64,000 nt of DNA from Microbispora hainanensis (GCF_006874475.1 NZ_VIRM01000036.1:1-64000), one strand, 5' to 3'. Counted from the first letter of the stretch, positions 1 through 8,904 are shown. The notes: a model not told the origin generated them from the letters alone. Translations and numbers: made by a program.

Positions 1-105
1 GCCGAAGGCGTCCCCATCCTGGTCATCACCGAGCCAGACGGCGAGGTCCGTAAGCTCCCTGCGGACCGAACTGTGATCGAGGCCGACAGGGAACGGCAAG
101 GCTGA
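1..105 (+). CDS. 3' end of an unidentified gene (partial)
   Basis: An open frame enters from the left edge in frame 1 and ends in TGA at 103-105, giving a 34-residue acidic/basic tail (starts AEGVPILVITEPDGEV). The window cuts the rest off. The short beta-like stretch ILVITEP is not enough to name a family. Codon use is typical of the region, so this is probably a genuine C-terminus, but its function cannot be stated. Confidence 0.4.
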   Translation, partial: AEGVPILVITEPDGEVRKLPADRTVIEADRERQG

Positions 106-175
106 CCTGCCAGCCGTCTGGCTCCCTTACGGTGAATAAGATCCGATCCCAGCATGACGATCCCCTGCTGGGAAG

Positions 176-277
176 ATGAGGGCCGACAACCCCGAAGGCG
201 ACGCACAGGATGTTATGGGCCAGAGGCCCAGTCTCCCGGAAGTACTGGCGGAGCTGGGTAGGGCAGGAACCGACTGA
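176..277 (+). CDS. possible 33-residue small protein
   Basis: An ATG preceded by GGGAAG opens a 33-codon frame (begins MRADNPEGDAQ) that ends in TGA just before the convergent gene at 295. It follows the partial gene at 1-105 on the same strand, so it could be the last member of that operon. There is no recognisable domain. An ORF this short arises easily by chance in such DNA, so this is a weak call. Confidence 0.2.
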   Translation: MRADNPEGDAQDVMGQRPSLPEVLAELGRAGTD

Positions 278-294
278 TTATCGCGACCGACTGC

Positions 295-1044
295 TTATTG
301 TGGAGGTGCGATGGTGTAGCCCTCTTCCCTAAGATAAGCGATGGCGGTGTCCATATCTCGCCGAATTGCCGCTTTTAGCTGCATTTGATGGAATCGACGC
401 CGCCCAGGCTCGATCGCCTCGGCCCAGCCTGGTTTGGCGTCGGCGATGCCCTCGCGGGCTACAAACTCGATCACATCCTCCAGGCACCAACGGAATCGCC
501 GATGTCCTGCAGGGAAGTGGAGACGATGCAGTCCTCGCTCGAGTAGGTTTCCGCCCCACTTCTCAAGGACAGAAGAGGCTCCATATACCTGTATGTGCGC
601 TTCCGGATACCCGTCGGCCTTATTGCGTTCGTAGTCGAAGTGACACAAACGGTCCTCGCCCTCGGCGTCACCATACACGCCGACGAAGGTTGAGAGAACA
701 GTTAGGTACTCTCCTTCCGGGTCGTAGCAGAACCGGAAGGAGAGGTCCATCCACGATCTTACGCGGCTGCCGCTTCTTCTGCGGAGCGGAAATGCTTGGC
801 TGACTAGGCTGGACTTGGTCAGGCCCTTAGCCACGATGACAACGTTGTGGTCTTGCGGGGAGATGACTGCGGATAACTTGAGATTGTCGCAGATCGTGGC
901 ATTTAAGGTGCGTTGAACGTACTCGCCGAACTTGCGGGCTTCCTGTAGGAGCCGTGCCCGGTCAGTACTCTCGGACGAGGAGCCAGAGCTTCCGGTGCCG
1001 GAGCGAGTCGAAGCGCCGCTCTTTAGCCTGTCGAGCCAACTCAT
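295..1044 (-). CDS. hypothetical protein, second gene of an overlapping pair
   Basis: About 249 residues from the ATG at 1044 (MSWLDRL); an upstream ATG at 1056 is also possible. The first 40 residues are Ser/Gly-rich and probably disordered. The rest looks like a compact alpha/beta domain with many aromatic and charged residues (SWMDLSFRFCYDP, FRWCLEDVIEF). I recognise no family. It overlaps the 3' end of the 66-residue gene at 962-1162 by about 80 nt in another frame, which implies coupled translation. A small charged protein upstream of a larger one recalls toxin-antitoxin order, but no toxin motif is visible, so that is only a guess. Confidence 0.6.
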   Translation of the reverse strand: MSWLDRLKSGASTRSGTGSSGSSSESTDRARLLQEARKFGEYVQRTLNATICDNLKLSAVISPQDHNVVIVAKGLTKSSLVSQAFPLRRRSGSRVRSWMDLSFRFCYDPEGEYLTVLSTFVGVYGDAEGEDRLCHFDYERNKADGYPEAHIQVYGASSVLEKWGGNLLERGLHRLHFPAGHRRFRWCLEDVIEFVAREGIADAKPGWAEAIEPGRRRFHQMQLKAAIRRDMDTAIAYLREEGYTIAPPQ

Positions 1045-1162
1045 CATAGGTAACACCGAGTTCGTCCAGGGCCCGTTGCTTGGCTACCTCGTACTCCTCG
1101 GCTGTTAGCTCGATGACCTCCAGTCCTTCGGACTGCGCCTCTAGTTGGTGTAGTACGGCCAT
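962..1162 (-). CDS. small acidic helical protein, first gene of an overlapping pair
   Basis: 66 residues starting MAVLHQLEAQ, preceded by an AGGAGGTC-type ribosome site on the minus strand. The sequence is helical and charged (VIELTAEEYEVAKQRALDEL, then a basic end), resembling the small antitoxin-like proteins that precede a larger partner in many actinobacterial accessory regions. It ends inside the start of the downstream gene (295-1044). An inverted repeat about 100 nt upstream (1263-1278) could be its operator. Real gene status is likely; function is not known. Confidence 0.55.
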   Translation of the reverse strand: MAVLHQLEAQSEGLEVIELTAEEYEVAKQRALDELGVTYDELARQAKERRFDSLRHRKLWLLVREY

Positions 1163-1838
1163 CCTGACCTCCTCTTAGACCCCCGTCGAGCCACGCGAAT
1201 CGGTCTCCTGGTGTCAATGTAACCTCGATGTCCGACAGAAAACACGTGCGGGCGCCGCTATACGTTGATCACTCAACGGTGTTTCCGCTGGCCTCCGGCG
1301 CATGCAGGTAAGACGAGAGGCTAGTCCGACAGGTTGCCGGATGTTAAGTCACAGTAGTGACAAGATGGAGCTGCTGCGTCGTCACTCGTTAGCTATCCCG
1401 ATGGTGTCGCTGGTAGGCCCCTTCGAGACACCTTGGAAGCAGGCTCGCCCCTAGACCAGCAGGGACGCGTGGAGACCGCGAGACTGAGTGCTGCGGCTCC
1501 TAGCCCAAGACCGCAGTTCCATGTGTCTAGTTCCATGATCGGATGCAAACTTTCCTTACTGAGTCAAGGGCGAGCCGCCTACGGCGGCCCGCCTCGCGCG
1601 CCGGTCGGCCAGCCAGCCGGGCGTGCGGCTCTTCGGCCGGTCCCGGCCGGCGCCGCCCACGCGCTCCCAGCCACCGAGACGGAACGCCAGACGATCGGAG
1701 ACCACTGCGGCCAGGACGACGACCAGGGCGACGCGGTACAGCTCCCCAGACACCACGAAAAAGAGCCACAGGGGGCTCCGCCTAACCTTCCCCCAGCTCC
1801 GCGCCCGGAAGAGCGTGCTGCCGCCAGCCCACGGCCTA
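1163..1838. other. 676-bp stretch without a convincing gene
   Basis: Apart from the inverted repeat at 1263-1278, the only candidate is a minus-strand frame ending at 1556. It reads through a hydrophobic run (VALVVVLAAVVSDRLAF) and then an Arg-rich tail, like a small membrane protein from an integrated element. No good start with a ribosome site is visible for it. Its GC-rich character makes a spurious frame equally likely. The stretch separates two orphan gene fragments and fits decayed accessory DNA. Confidence 0.4.
1263..1278. promoter_or_regulatory. inverted repeat, possible operator
   Basis: CGTTGA (1263-1268) and TCAACG (1273-1278) form a perfect 6-bp inverted repeat around TCAC, with TGATCA embedded in it. 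It lies about 100 nt upstream of the gene starting at 1162. The position suits an operator or recombination site, but there is no direct evidence of binding. Confidence 0.3.
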
Positions 1839-2192
1839 CTACTCCTTCAATGGGACGTCGCTCCAGCGGAACCATGCGTCCTGTCCGCTGATGTGCAGGA
1901 GGAAGTCCGTTACCGGCCAGCCGTCCGGGGCGATCAACTTCACCTGGTCGCTGATGCGCGCATACACCGCTTCCCAGGCGTCGTAGTCAAGCTCGCCGTC
2001 TGCCTCGATGAGGGCGAGTTCCTCCACGAACAGCGGCTCCACAGCCGCATAGCCGGAACGGGCGACAAAGCGCCCCGACAACCAGGGGAAGTCACCTTCG
2101 TCCACCCGGATCTCGCCGAGGATCTCCCCACCACGACGCAGCTGCCAGACCTGCTCGACCACGCCCGGACGATACCGCGCACCTTCAAGCAT
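1839..2192 (-). CDS. hypothetical protein, about 117 residues
   Basis: The most natural start is the ATG at 2192 (MLEGARYRPG); the frame stays open somewhat further upstream. The product is acidic, with alternating beta-like hydrophobic patterns (VVEQVWQLRRGGEILGEIRV) and a Trp-containing C-terminal part (ISGQDAWFRW). It resembles short uncharacterised actinobacterial proteins but I cannot assign a family. A GC hairpin (2195-2209) lies immediately upstream of the start, an odd position for a leader, so the 5' end may be a recombination scar and the gene a remnant. Confidence 0.5.
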   Translation of the reverse strand: MLEGARYRPGVVEQVWQLRRGGEILGEIRVDEGDFPWLSGRFVARSGYAAVEPLFVEELALIEADGELDYDAWEAVYARISDQVKLIAPDGWPVTDFLLHISGQDAWFRWSDVPLKE

Positions 2193-2657
2193 GCGGGGGC
2201 TCCGCCCCCACACCCCCGGCCCTCCGATGGAGATGAGGTCGACAACTACCTGCGGGAGGTCTCGGAGATGAGCCGGAAAGGTACAAGTGGGAGGCGGTCA
2301 TCTCCTCGCCGGTCACCCCGAAGGGATGCCAGACCGGCCGCCCAAGGTCAAGCCGTCGATGCCGGCAGGCCAACCAGTAAGCGCGGAAGGTCACCGGGAG
2401 GCATGTACACACGAACGACGGCTTGACCCCAGGCGTCCGGCCCAGCATGGCTACGCCTGCCCGACGAGGAGATGACCACCACGTCCGTTCCCGCTCGCCC
2501 AAGAGCAAGCTAAAAATCACCGCGCCACGGGGCCGCCGACAAGATCGGAGCTAACCCGGAAGGGTACGGGCATTTGACGAGCGGGTGAGCTGCTGCGTCC
2601 GCACTGTGGATATCGGAAATGGCGCGGCAAGTGTTTGCCGCCACCCACTGGATGGGC
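2193..2657. other. 465-bp gap downstream of the nuclease-helicase gene
   Basis: A minus-strand frame of about 110 codons crosses it (ending near 2185), but it is Arg/Pro/Ser-rich with no recognisable domain or ribosome site. No transposase, tRNA or integrase remnant was recognised. I see nothing in it that can be supported as a gene. Confidence 0.4.
2195..2209. repeat. short GC hairpin
   Basis: GGGGGC and GCCCCC flank TCC, a perfect 6-bp stem with a 3-nt loop. The sequence is a very common dispersed stem-loop in Streptomyces-like genomes. There is no T-run on either side, so terminator function is doubtful. Confidence 0.4.
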
Positions 2658-5600
2658 TCATTGGTGATCCGCCATAGGGCTTTTCGGCTCATCCACGGAA
2701 TCCATAGGAACAGTAAGCACCTGCACACGGTGATTAGCCATCTCCCCGGTGGCCACGACCTCCGAGCAGAGGGCGCGCAGGGACTTCCAGAGCATGGCAC
2801 CTTGGTAGTGCTCCAGGTCGGCAGGAACGTGGTCGAGCAGGCTGCGCGAACAAACGACGATGAGCCTGTCCTGTGCACGGGAGAACGCCACGTTGGACCT
2901 ATTGAGGTCTAGGAGGAACTCAGCTGTTGACGCGATTGCGGAAGGATCGCTCGCGGTTCCCGAGACGAGCACGACTCGCCGTTCGCCTCCCTGAACTCGT
3001 TCGACCGTGTCGATAACGTCCACCGGTCCTGCCGGTACCGTGTGCTGGCTGAGCCTGCTGGTCAAAAGTGCCCGTTGAGCACGATGCGGTGTGATGACGG
3101 CGATGCTTCCAGGGCTCATAGGTGGCGCTTTGGCGAGGATCGACTCGATGATCTCGCCTTCCACCTCGTTAGCCTGCCGGGAAGCGTGTTCGTCATGGAG
3201 CACGAGGAAAAGCCCACTATCGCCCGCCCAAGCCGCAGCCAGCGGATCGCTGAGATCTGCTCCGGTGGCCATCGGTGCCGCGGACGGATCAGGTAGTGCG
3301 CGTGCGATGCCTTCGAGCTCGATCTGGTCGAGGCGGTACAGCCTGCTGATGAGGTCAACAATCAGGGGAGGCAGTCGGAATGTGTAGCTAAGAGCTGACT
3401 GGCGAACGCTCCGCGGCCCGATCCCAGGGTTCGAGGCGATCCTGCGCACGGCCTCGTAGGCGCTGGTGAAAGGCTGGTAGATAACAGTGGGAGGACGATC
3501 CTCGCGCTCCCAATCGTGGGCGAGGATGGGTGAGAGCTGCCTATGATCGCCGGCCAGGAGTATCTTCCCCTGTGGTTCCACCAGGCTCGCCAGGGCGAGA
3601 AAATGAGGGAAAACCATCATGCTCGCCTCATCGACAATTAGCAGGCGTGTTTGGAATCCGTCTCCGCGGTCCTTCCAAGGCCTGCGCTTGACGAGTTCCG
3701 TCGAGAGCTTGAGTAGCGCGGCCGTCGTCCCACCGAGAACCAGGATGCCACCCTTTGTATATTGGTTGATCTTCCTTGCCGACGATGTGGCCAGTATCTC
3801 CTCGATGCCATTTCCTGAAGGCGATTCGGGACGCTTCGTTACGACCTTTGCCACATGGACGATAGGCATCGATCGCCTAGCTGAGCGTGCATGTCTCGTG
3901 AAGTCAGGAATGACACCCTGGATCCGCTCAAGCAGGTTGTCAACCGCTGTATGAGTGGTCGCAGCAACCAGCACGATCGCACCGGTAGCCGGTAGTTGGC
4001 GCTGAATTCGCGTGAGTATCGCGACGGCGGTTGTCATGGTCTTTCCGGTTCCGGGCGGTCCTTGTAGGAGCTGCACTGTCGCGCCCAGGCCGTCTAGGAT
4101 GGCCGTTCGCTGGTCGGTGGCGAGCGAGCCTCTGGGCAAGGCCAACCGAGAGAGCAACTCCTCGTCGTCCATCCTCTGGGCCTCGGGGATGGCAGGTGCC
4201 GCTGGCACGGCTGGTTGCGCTGGGTCGAACCACCCGACCACATGGCGCCCGACGCTAGAGGTAAGGCGGGCTTCAACGCGTCCCGCGACGAAGTCGGTAA
4301 TGCTCTCATCAAGGGTCGCGGTTGCGAATCGGACTCCTGGCGGTCCTGCAATGCCACTCGGCACGATGTAGCGGTCCCCACCCCCAGAGCTTGGGAAGGG
4401 CTCTAGTTCGATCTCCCCTGTACTCCAGTCAATGCGCTTTATGACGCATGTCGACGCAATGCCGGTAAGCAGCTGACGAGGTGTCTGGCCGCGGTCAGGG
4501 TCGGAGGCACACGGTGCCACCCGCACAAAGTCATCCTCGCGATAGCGGCTTCGTACCGCCAAGGTGGGGAGGTCGACGTCGAATCCTGTGCAGTCAATAC
4601 GTGCGGTCAGTTTCTTGCCGTCCGACATGACGTCAGCGAGCGGCAGCGTTCTGCCGGTAGGGACCCGTGCGGCAGGTGGGATCATGTGGTCTGAGAGCCA
4701 CTGCGCGCCGCGGACCCAATGGTCCAGCCGGAGGAAGTCGATTGCTGCGGCAGACGCGTCGTCCACACCCAGGCTGAAGCGTTGGATTTCGTCGATGGCA
4801 ACAGGCGGCTTCTCAATCTCGCGGTTCTTGAACGTGCAGCGCTCCTCGATCCACCGCAGTGCGTGGACGCGCGCCGTGAGATAGGTGCGCAGCCGCTGGG
4901 GCTGGCTAATTCTGTTGTAGCGATCAATCGCTTTGGCAACGTCGGCCTTCTTCTCGGTCGACGGGTCAGGGAGCGTTTGCCAGTATGCGCGCCAGTACGG
5001 AGCGGTCAGCGAATCGTGGAAGCGACTCCGGATCTCGAACTTGTGTTTACGTCCCTGGCCAGAACGGGCCCAACTGCCGTCGGGGTTGATATCGAGGTCA
5101 GTTTTGAAGTCGAAAATGTCTTGCTCAAGGTCTTGATCGAGCGAAACATCCTTGCCGCCCACCCGGCGTACCCAGTGATAACGATGGCCGAACCATCGCA
5201 GGGATGTTGCGACAACAAGACCACGACCCGTCCAACCGAGCGCGTATCGCCGATCGACTTCCTGTTGAAGGCTGGAGTAGATGAGTTGCTCAAGGCTCTC
5301 CCGGCACCCGAGAAGCTCCCGCAGGGCTCCCAAGAGTCGGGAGCTGGCTCGTGAGCACGCCTCGACGAGCTGGGTCATCTCCGACGGAGACCATACGTAG
5401 AAGTGAATCGATGCCTCTTCAGCGTCAGCGACCTGCGCCACGGCATCGATCAGCTCGCGGATGAAGTTTTCCAGCAACAATCTCTCGGCGCCGGTGTCCT
5501 CTTCGTAGCGCCCCGTCCATTCGGAGCTGACCACCTGGACGATCGTTGCCCCGCTCAGCGGGCGGACCTCATACGCTTGACGCCCCTCCGGATTTCTTTG

Positions 5601-6878
5601 CCCGTCGAGCTTTTTCCTCTCCTTAACCACAGGGTCCGGGCGTCGCTTCCCATCCGGTCCTTCGATCCATCCGGTATGTAGCTGTGCGTCGCTATTGGTG
5701 ATGTGAGCAGTCAGGGCGCCAACTCGGTTTTCCGTGTAGTCATAGTCGACTGCGAGGTAGACCCGTACAAGTCGCTGCGCGTTCCTCTCGTGTTCTGGCA
5801 AGAGGCTCTGCGGTGAATGAGGTAGTGCCATTACCTCAAAGGTATCCTCGTCATCATCTCCGCCCGGAAGCGTTCGCCGCCGGGCCCGAGCGATCTCCAC
5901 GAGCTGCGGCAGATGCTCGTCGAAGGCCTGATCTGATCGCAGCCTCGCGGCGACAGTCCCGCCGAGGTCCAGTTCGGCGAGGGCGTCGACATTTGGTACG
6001 CCGGCCTCACGCAAAGCCCGCGCGGTCGCCGGGCTGACTCCGAGGAGTTCGTGACGACGCAGCCGCGCGCTTTCCGGGAGACAATGGACGTCGAAGACGC
6101 AGCCATCGCACTTAGCGTCGAGTTGGTAATTGAGGTTTTCCAACTGCTGAGTGTGCAGAATTCGCGCCAGTTGGCCGTCAGGGGCGAGCAGGCGCCCGAC
6201 GTCCGCACTTTCCATCTCCAGGTCGAATGGCGGGAGATCGAGAATTGCCTGGCTCTCGTTAGTCGTCTCGTCGATCCGCGCGACGACCGCCTCAACGTTG
6301 TCGGGACCCAGCACAGCCCCGCCGATCCTCAGCGGGGTCTGCGAGAGGAGTGCCCGGAGGAGTTCCCTGTAGATCGCCACCTGCAGACGCTGATAGGTCC
6401 GGTCGCGACGACTCGCCTTGCACTCGACGACCCGCAGGAGCGGTCGTCCAGAGCGCCACAGCAGTAGGAGGAAGTCAGCGCGCCCTTGCACGTGGAAAGC
6501 CCCGAGGTCGGCCTCAAGCTGCACCTCGCGCGCGTATGCCTGCTGCCCATCCCCAAGGCTGGATGCGGCGGCAGCGAAAGCTCGCCAGGACGGTGGGTCC
6601 TCATCGCCGTCAGGTGGCATAGCCGCAGGCACCAGGTGTAGCAGGCCAGCTTTATCAAGGGAGGCGCTCCACTCGTCTTCCCGCCGGCGTCCCTCCTGTT
6701 GAAGCACTGGGTCCAGAGTGTTGAAGAGCCGCTCAGCGAAGGGAAGCAGACGGGCTGCCCTCCGGTTGTCGAGGGACAACTTGAAGCGCCGCTCGCACGA
6801 GTGGTAGCGAACAAACTCCCCAATCTCGCTGACGCGAACAACTGGAAGACCTGATGCCCCCACACTCTTCCCTGACAT
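2658..6878 (-). CDS. Cas4/RecB-like nuclease fused to SF1 (DNA2-type) helicase
   Basis: 1406 residues from the ATG at 6878, which has AGGGGAG a few bases upstream; an in-frame TTG at 6914 is less likely. The N-terminus matches TM0106-type RecB nucleases: GRAD with D135, the ECK triad E152/K154, QxxxY at 166-170, and four cysteines (C28, C257, C260, C266) spaced as in Cas4/AddB iron-sulfur nucleases. The C-terminal third is a superfamily 1 helicase (COG1112/DNA2-like) with GPPGTGKT near 940, VDEAS near 1080, GDHRQLSP after it, and a late VAFSRAQ motif near 1340. It is expected to unwind and cut DNA using ATP. It lies 113 nt downstream of the cytosine methyltransferase on the same strand, which suggests a restriction or defence partner. 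All key residues look intact. Confidence 0.85.
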   Translation of the reverse strand: MSGKSVGASGLPVVRVSEIGEFVRYHSCERRFKLSLDNRRAARLLPFAERLFNTLDPVLQQEGRRREDEWSASLDKAGLLHLVPAAMPPDGDEDPPSWRAFAAAASSLGDGQQAYAREVQLEADLGAFHVQGRADFLLLLWRSGRPLLRVVECKASRRDRTYQRLQVAIYRELLRALLSQTPLRIGGAVLGPDNVEAVVARIDETTNESQAILDLPPFDLEMESADVGRLLAPDGQLARILHTQQLENLNYQLDAKCDGCVFDVHCLPESARLRRHELLGVSPATARALREAGVPNVDALAELDLGGTVAARLRSDQAFDEHLPQLVEIARARRRTLPGGDDDEDTFEVMALPHSPQSLLPEHERNAQRLVRVYLAVDYDYTENRVGALTAHITNSDAQLHTGWIEGPDGKRRPDPVVKERKKLDGQRNPEGRQAYEVRPLSGATIVQVVSSEWTGRYEEDTGAERLLLENFIRELIDAVAQVADAEEASIHFYVWSPSEMTQLVEACSRASSRLLGALRELLGCRESLEQLIYSSLQQEVDRRYALGWTGRGLVVATSLRWFGHRYHWVRRVGGKDVSLDQDLEQDIFDFKTDLDINPDGSWARSGQGRKHKFEIRSRFHDSLTAPYWRAYWQTLPDPSTEKKADVAKAIDRYNRISQPQRLRTYLTARVHALRWIEERCTFKNREIEKPPVAIDEIQRFSLGVDDASAAAIDFLRLDHWVRGAQWLSDHMIPPAARVPTGRTLPLADVMSDGKKLTARIDCTGFDVDLPTLAVRSRYREDDFVRVAPCASDPDRGQTPRQLLTGIASTCVIKRIDWSTGEIELEPFPSSGGGDRYIVPSGIAGPPGVRFATATLDESITDFVAGRVEARLTSSVGRHVVGWFDPAQPAVPAAPAIPEAQRMDDEELLSRLALPRGSLATDQRTAILDGLGATVQLLQGPPGTGKTMTTAVAILTRIQRQLPATGAIVLVAATTHTAVDNLLERIQGVIPDFTRHARSARRSMPIVHVAKVVTKRPESPSGNGIEEILATSSARKINQYTKGGILVLGGTTAALLKLSTELVKRRPWKDRGDGFQTRLLIVDEASMMVFPHFLALASLVEPQGKILLAGDHRQLSPILAHDWEREDRPPTVIYQPFTSAYEAVRRIASNPGIGPRSVRQSALSYTFRLPPLIVDLISRLYRLDQIELEGIARALPDPSAAPMATGADLSDPLAAAWAGDSGLFLVLHDEHASRQANEVEGEIIESILAKAPPMSPGSIAVITPHRAQRALLTSRLSQHTVPAGPVDVIDTVERVQGGERRVVLVSGTASDPSAIASTAEFLLDLNRSNVAFSRAQDRLIVVCSRSLLDHVPADLEHYQGAMLWKSLRALCSEVVATGEMANHRVQVLTVPMDSVDEPKSPMADHQ

Positions 6879-6991
6879 GCTCTCCCCTGTGGACGTAGCT
6901 GGCGCGTCTGTCAATCATGGCCCCCAGGACCGACAAAGAGTGAACAAACGCGACGGTTACTGAGCTAGCCCCCCGTGGCGGCGTCAGCACA

Positions 6992-8206
6992 TCAGACGTC
7001 GATGGCTGTCACGGGAGCCGGGCCCAGACCGGTGCCGGGATGGGCTTGCTTGGGGCCGATCATGTGCCGGTAACGCTCGGGGACCGGGGCTGGCTCGGCC
7101 GGGGGAGGAGGTGGGCATTCGCTCCGATGACGCAACAGGGTGGGTGGAGTCGCCCAGACCTGTCCTCGCTTGAGGAGTTGCGACACAACCTCACGTGCCA
7201 TGACCTCAGCTAGGAGGGGCGGGGTGGCGTTGCCGACTTGCCTAATCTGGCTATTAAGTGTCCCGGTCAGAATCCACTCGTCAGGAAAGCTCTGCAGACG
7301 CATCCGCTCTCTAAGGGTGAGGGGACGGCTATCCCAGTGGAACGGCCCGGCAGCCGGGCCGGGGCTAGCGGGGAGTGTCCACGCTGGACGGTCCTTGGCG
7401 AGCTTGAGTAGGAACGACCAATAGCGTGTTCGATAGCCAAAGACTTCTTCGCCACCGCCTCGAGCGGTAAGGTACTGATAATTCTCGCCTTCGGGAATGC
7501 AGGGCAGCAGGTCCGCCCAGGCGCCCAGCGGTGTCGGTAGGTGATCCTCGCGCAGGTCTCCGATCGCGTCCCAAGCCCGGATGGGAAAGTCGGCATGTGT
7601 TGGATCAGGGTGCTTGAAGCCCCGACCATCGCGAGAAGCCACGGCGATGATGCGCCGTCTGTGCTGAGGCACCCCATAGTCAGCCGCGTCGACTACCAGT
7701 GCCGACAAGCGATACCTAGTCCTGTTCTCGTTGTTGATCTGAGTAAGTCGCTCTTCTATGAACGGCCGGGCGGACACCTGGCCATGGAGGAAGCCAGCGA
7801 CATTCTCGATCAGAAGTACACGCGGTAAGAATCGTTCTAACAGGTCGAGCATCGCTAGAATTGTGTTCGCTCGTGCATCGTCCATACCACGTCGGCCGGA
7901 ACGTGCCCACTGTCCGGCTGTTGAGAAGGGCTGACAGGGCGGACCGCCGGCGAGCACGTCAAGTTCTCGGCGCCTGAGGCCCAGGTCACGCGGCCGGAGT
8001 GTGACGGCGGCATCGATGATGTCGGCCGTGTCCAGCAGCTTCCATCCCGGTCGGTTAACTTCCAGTGTGCGTAGGCAGTCCGTGTCCTTCTCGACGCACC
8101 CGATCGTCCCAAGTCCAGCAGCCTCCAGGCCGAGGTCGAGACCTCCTGCCCCGGTGAAGATCGACAGCACCGTACCGTTGTCCCTCGTGGCATCTTGGCC
8201 ACCCAC
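6992..8206 (-). CDS. DNA (cytosine-5) methyltransferase
   Basis: 404 residues from GTG 8206, chosen because AGGAAGG sits 7 nt upstream and the family usually begins 10-20 residues before motif I; the frame stays open to a TTG at 8299. Visible motifs: I FTGAGGLDLG (17-26), IV GGPPCQPF with catalytic Cys91, VI ENV (134-136), VIII QHRRR (181-185), X QVGNATPP near the C-terminus. The region between VIII and X forms the target-recognition domain; the recognised sequence cannot be read from it. A Pro-rich tail follows motif X. It faces a divergent Vsr gene and precedes the nuclease-helicase, so it probably protects host DNA from that module, or with Vsr maintains 5mC sites. Confidence 0.93.
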   Translation of the reverse strand: MGGQDATRDNGTVLSIFTGAGGLDLGLEAAGLGTIGCVEKDTDCLRTLEVNRPGWKLLDTADIIDAAVTLRPRDLGLRRRELDVLAGGPPCQPFSTAGQWARSGRRGMDDARANTILAMLDLLERFLPRVLLIENVAGFLHGQVSARPFIEERLTQINNENRTRYRLSALVVDAADYGVPQHRRRIIAVASRDGRGFKHPDPTHADFPIRAWDAIGDLREDHLPTPLGAWADLLPCIPEGENYQYLTARGGGEEVFGYRTRYWSFLLKLAKDRPAWTLPASPGPAAGPFHWDSRPLTLRERMRLQSFPDEWILTGTLNSQIRQVGNATPPLLAEVMAREVVSQLLKRGQVWATPPTLLRHRSECPPPPPAEPAPVPERYRHMIGPKQAHPGTGLGPAPVTAIDV

Positions 8207-8343
8207 TGCGCCGCCTTCCTCTCTAGAAGCGTGTGTGTGGAAGTCTGTGCGTGCGGTTGATCTCCCCGCACCCTCAGAGCTCAACGGTTTCCCGGTCAAA
8301 TGTCAAGCTCAGCCGCCCAGGCCGATCTGCAAGTTCGGGGTGG

Positions 8344-8428
8344 AACCATCCGACTTCACTCGGCCAACCTGCTCGATCACCTGCTGTGATGGTTGGCAGC
8401 ATGCATTGACACGAGGCACGATGGTTGA
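8344..8428. promoter_or_regulatory. divergent control region with three GATGGTT motifs
   Basis: Between the methyltransferase and vsr starts, the heptamer GATGGTT occurs at 8388-8394 and 8420-8426 and inverted (AACCATC) at 8344-8350. ATCAC and GTGAT (8376-8380, 8386-8390) and CCAACC and GGTTGG (8364-8369, 8391-8396) form nested inverted repeats. A consensus TTGACA lies at 8406-8411 facing vsr, but no clear -10 box follows. The repeats could bind a controller, or the methyltransferase itself. Confidence 0.4.
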
Positions 8429-8460
8429 GACAGGGAACATTGATCACCCGAAGGAGGGAA

Positions 8461-8904
8461 GTGAGGGCTACTCCTCCACAAGATTCCTGGGCTACCTCTA
8501 GCTCTGTTCGAAAGGTGATGCAGGGCAACCGTCGCCGAGATACTCGCCCCGAATTGGCTGTAAGGCGGGCCGTGCACGCCTGCGGTCTCCGGTACCGGGT
8601 CGACACCCGCCCCCTCAACACGATCCGTAGCACCGCCGACCTCGTCTTCTCTCGCGCCCGGGTCGCGGTGTTCATTGACGGATGCTTCTGGCACGGCTGT
8701 CCCGAGCATCACCGCCCACCCGTTAGTAATTCTGCTTACTGGTCTGCGAAAATCGAGCGAAACAAGAACAGGGACCGAGAGGTCGACCAGGCTCTCAAGG
8801 CAGCTGGATGGATCCCGATACGCATCTGGGAGCACGAGGCTATCCAGTCGGCCGTGGAACGGGTCCTGGAAGCTGTGCGTGGCTGCCAACGCAATGCTTT
8901 GTGA
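8461..8904 (+). CDS. vsr: very short patch repair (Vsr) endonuclease
   Basis: 147 residues from GTG 8461, chosen because AAGGAGGG (8451-8458) lies directly upstream and because family members start close before the SWAT...MQGNR block. Family hallmarks are present: MQGNRRRDTRPE (20-31), the catalytic-Asp region STAD (57-60), FIDGCFWHGCPEHH (71-84) holding the catalytic His and zinc Cys residues, NKxRD, and the terminal RIWEHE (111-116). Vsr nicks at T:G mismatches formed by deamination of 5-methylcytosine, so the gene belongs functionally with the divergent cytosine methyltransferase. Some Vsr-fold proteins may act as restriction enzymes, an alternative worth keeping here. Confidence 0.92.
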   Translation: MRATPPQDSWATSSSVRKVMQGNRRRDTRPELAVRRAVHACGLRYRVDTRPLNTIRSTADLVFSRARVAVFIDGCFWHGCPEHHRPPVSNSAYWSAKIERNKNRDREVDQALKAAGWIPIRIWEHEAIQSAVERVLEAVRGCQRNAL

